This document shows positions 11,561-12,997 of a DNA stretch of 12,997 nucleotides, in pieces; the first letter of the stretch is position 1; every line of letters begins with the position of its first letter. The notes beneath the pieces are model-generated. The model was not told the origin of the DNA. It ran no database searches and saw only the letters and a list, made by a program, of their open reading frames with translations. Source of the DNA: Candidatus Yonathbacteria bacterium CG17_big_fil_post_rev_8_21_14_2_50_43_9 (GTDB lineage: Bacteria > Patescibacteriota > Minisyncoccia > Phycocordibacterales > UBA1550); NCBI GenBank assembly GCA_002771015.1, contig PCUO01000026.1:1-12997 (forward strand), read 5' to 3'. The position numbers were made by a program, and so were the translations under genes.

Positions 11561-12730
11561 TTACAGGTGGTCTGATTTGTGAGCCTGTTTTTCGATACTG
11601 GATAGTTTTTCTACCTCCGCCGCCTCGGCATCACGAGCTATTTTTTGAGCCATTGCTATGTATTCCGCTTCATGTCGCGCTTGCTCTTTTAGTAATGAAA
11701 CTTTTTTTGTTGCTATATCTACTGCAATCTGAACCTGTTTGTCCGCCATTAAATTTTTTTCAGCTTCTTCTTTGATTGCATCATTAGCGCGTTCACGTTC
11801 TTTGATTGCTATAATTTCAGCAGTATCTGCGTCATCTTTTTCCTTTTTCGCAAGAATCGCCGCATCTTCTGCTTCCTTTTTTTCTTTTTTAAATGTGGTC
11901 ATGGCGGTCTCAGCGTCAAACTCCGCCTGCTTCCTTTTTTGGGAAGCTTCAAGCTTGATAGCGCTGGCTCTATCAGACTCCATTTTCTCAACAAGCGCAG
12001 TCACCTCAGTTAGAGACTTTTCTTCTTCCTCTACAATTTTTGAAATTGAATTTCTTATTCTTTCTTTTTCTTCAACAATTTTTGCCTCGTCCTCCAAGGT
12101 TTTTGAGATTGCTTTTGAGTGTGTTGTGATAATTTCTGATGCAAGTGTTTCAGCTGTTGCGGTAGCTCTGTCTTTCGTCGCTATCCCTTCTGGAGACGTT
12201 GCTATTCTTGAATAAGCGATTCCTTTTTCTTTTTCTAGAACTGCTCGCTCTTCTGCTTCCTTTTTTTCTTTTTCCATTGCTAATGCCACAGCCTCCTTTA
12301 CCGCCTTTTCCTCTGCGATTTTTATTGCTTCTGTCCTAGCAGATTCTTCTTTAGCTTGGATACGCGCTTTTTCTGCCTCAGCGTCCGAAGCATCCTTTGC
12401 TGCCTTTTCCTGAGCAAGTTTTTCCGTAGCTAATCTGTCTACCTCTATTTTAGTATTAACTCGCTCTCTCTCAGTTAAAATCGCGTCCACTTTTGCCTTA
12501 CCAGAAATTGTATACCAAATTTTAGAGACAAAATTCTTTTTAGTTGGGGCTAACCTAGCAATGGTTCCTCGGCGAATTTTTTCTTTTGCAAAATCGTCCT
12601 TCATTGTGCGAATCCATCGTATAGTTGGTTGTTTTCCATTTGTCGCCACCACAGACGATCTGGGAACACCGATGTACACACCAGGGTTGTTAGTTTGCTC
12701 TATTTTATTTAATGAGTCATCTTGTATCAT
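11561..12730 (-). CDS. Long Ala/Glu/Lys-rich coiled-coil protein of unknown function
   Basis: 389 residues from the ATG at 12730. Residues 1-84 look folded and basic (GVYIGVPRSSVVATNGKQ, IRWIRTMKDDFAKEKIRRG, KKNFVSKIWYTISGKAK). From about 85 to the end the protein is an almost unbroken charged helix of Ala, Glu, Lys, Ile and Arg without Pro or Gly except for a short break near 188-197 (SPEGIATKD). This is a coiled coil of roughly 300 residues, potentially about 45 nm as a straight helix. No signal peptide, membrane segment or Cys. Composition resembles TolA- or IF-like helical rods, but that may be only compositional. It could be a cytoskeletal or spacer rod. It stands alone, transcribed toward the DUF4190-like gene, with a candidate TATAAT at 12751-12756 and an AGGA (12742-12745) about 12 bases before the ATG as a weak ribosome site. 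Confidence 0.8.
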   Translation of the reverse strand: MIQDDSLNKIEQTNNPGVYIGVPRSSVVATNGKQPTIRWIRTMKDDFAKEKIRRGTIARLAPTKKNFVSKIWYTISGKAKVDAILTERERVNTKIEVDRLATEKLAQEKAAKDASDAEAEKARIQAKEESARTEAIKIAEEKAVKEAVALAMEKEKKEAEERAVLEKEKGIAYSRIATSPEGIATKDRATATAETLASEIITTHSKAISKTLEDEAKIVEEKERIRNSISKIVEEEEKSLTEVTALVEKMESDRASAIKLEASQKRKQAEFDAETAMTTFKKEKKEAEDAAILAKKEKDDADTAEIIAIKERERANDAIKEEAEKNLMADKQVQIAVDIATKKVSLLKEQARHEAEYIAMAQKIARDAEAAEVEKLSSIEKQAHKSDHL

Positions 12731-12750
12731 ATGTGATGTAATTCCTAAAT

Positions 12751-12756
12751 ATTATA
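12751..12756 (-). promoter_or_regulatory. Candidate -10 of the coiled-coil gene
   Basis: TATAAT on the minus strand, 20 bases before ATG 12730, so this gene would have a short leader of about 14 bases rather than a leaderless start. No consensus -35. Confidence 0.5.
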
Positions 12757-12792
12757 CTCCCATATTTGTTTTTTCCATAGTGAAAAGTACCT

Positions 12793-12948
12793 GCTTTCGT
12801 CCTCCGATCCACTCCGATATTGGGGTCATCGGTCGCGAACACTTTGTATTTTGTTTCGGGTATTCACAAAATACAAAGTGTTCGCGACCCAAGCTCGTGA
12901 TTTTTGAGTACAAAAATATCACTGCGCCTTTCGATTCCCCATGCGAGC
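12793..12948 (+). repeat. Palindromic element with perfect 24-bp stem (possible divergent fourth copy)
   Basis: The inner stem 12831-12854 pairs without mismatch with 12866-12889 across an 11-base loop. Outside it, GCTTTCG (12793-12799) can pair with TGCGAGC (12942-12948), with one mismatch. The left arm has TCCTC at the place of the family TCCTC, and the right arm begins GCGCCT and ends TGCGAGC like the family right arm (GCGCCT...TGTGAGC). It differs by an extra hairpin (12897-12922) and lacks the CATA-N7-TATG loop, so membership is tentative. Confidence 0.55.
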
Positions 12949-12974
12949 TACCGCTCGCTTCATCTCCACTAAAC

Positions 12975-12997
12975 AAAAAGGCCCGCTTGGAAGCGGA
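12975..12997 (-). terminator. Terminator at the window edge (minus strand)
   Basis: CCGCTT (12983-12988) pairs with AAGCGG (12991-12996); on the minus strand the hairpin is followed by GGCC and TTTTT (12975-12979). It would end a minus-strand gene lying to the right of the window. Cut off by the edge, so the full stem is not visible. Confidence 0.5.

Noticed and set aside
11739..12215. Plus-strand open frame of 158 codons rich in Ser and Ala
   Set aside because: Antisense shadow of the Glu/Lys/Ala-rich coiled-coil gene on the minus strand, which has coherent protein composition.
12752..12976. Minus-strand open frame of 74 codons
   Set aside because: It runs through both arms of the perfect 24-bp palindrome and its hairpins; composition and lack of family features indicate a chance frame.

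Overview
The window looks like chromosome from a member of the Patescibacteria (candidate phyla radiation, probably a Parcubacteria-type lineage). The reasons are small compact genes, almost no Shine-Dalgarno sequences, several genes whose start codon sits exactly where transcription should begin (leaderless mRNAs), and a VirB4/VirD4-like secretion ATPase next to a glycine-rich surface-type protein. UGA reads as a normal stop at the end of the gene at 8410-9069, so nothing suggests a recoded genetic code. The placement is inference from style, not from a marker phylogeny.

Layout. 1-1053: the end of a glycine-rich secreted/surface protein, a single-pass membrane protein of unknown function, and a terminator hairpin. 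1053-3821: a large P-loop ATPase of the type IV secretion/conjugation class. 3839-4558: an S51 (dipeptidase E-like) serine peptidase. 4565-5153: a RelB/DinJ-RelE/YafQ-type toxin-antitoxin pair with a consensus promoter and a palindromic operator candidate. 5155-5800: ndk (nucleoside diphosphate kinase), preceded by a 101-nt leader that folds into a very regular structure with a three-way junction containing no unpaired bases. 5801-6495: a gene-free stretch of 695 bases packed with long inverted repeats and a terminator. 6496-8242: a membrane protein overlapping a beta-CASP metallo-beta-lactamase RNase. 8244-8365: another structured repeat. 8410-9069: a LOG/SLOG-family Rossmann protein. 9089-9168: a large hairpin terminator between convergent genes. 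9193-10283 (minus strand): the translation operon infC-rpmI-rplT. 10373-12730: a terminator flanked by short ATTCAAC/ATTCTAC-type repeats, a small membrane protein (minus), a DUF4190-like membrane protein (plus) and a 389-residue coiled-coil protein (minus). 12793-12997: a further long palindromic element and the edge of a terminator.

The most unusual content is non-coding. Three repeats (5801-5923, 6346-6475, 8244-8365), all in the same orientation, share conserved arms (23 of 26 bases identical on the right arm) and an apical CATA-N7-TATG hairpin. Between these conserved parts lies a long perfect stem (17, 18 and 11 bp) whose sequence differs completely in each copy while staying fully complementary. 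A possible divergent fourth copy lies at 12793-12948, and two unrelated elements of similar design lie at 5941-6076 and 6153-6308. This pattern indicates selection or repair for structure rather than for sequence. Together with the ndk leader RNA and the fixed -10-to-AUG spacing of leaderless promoters, it is the best candidate here for undescribed biology. No CRISPR array, rRNA, tRNA or transposase was found.
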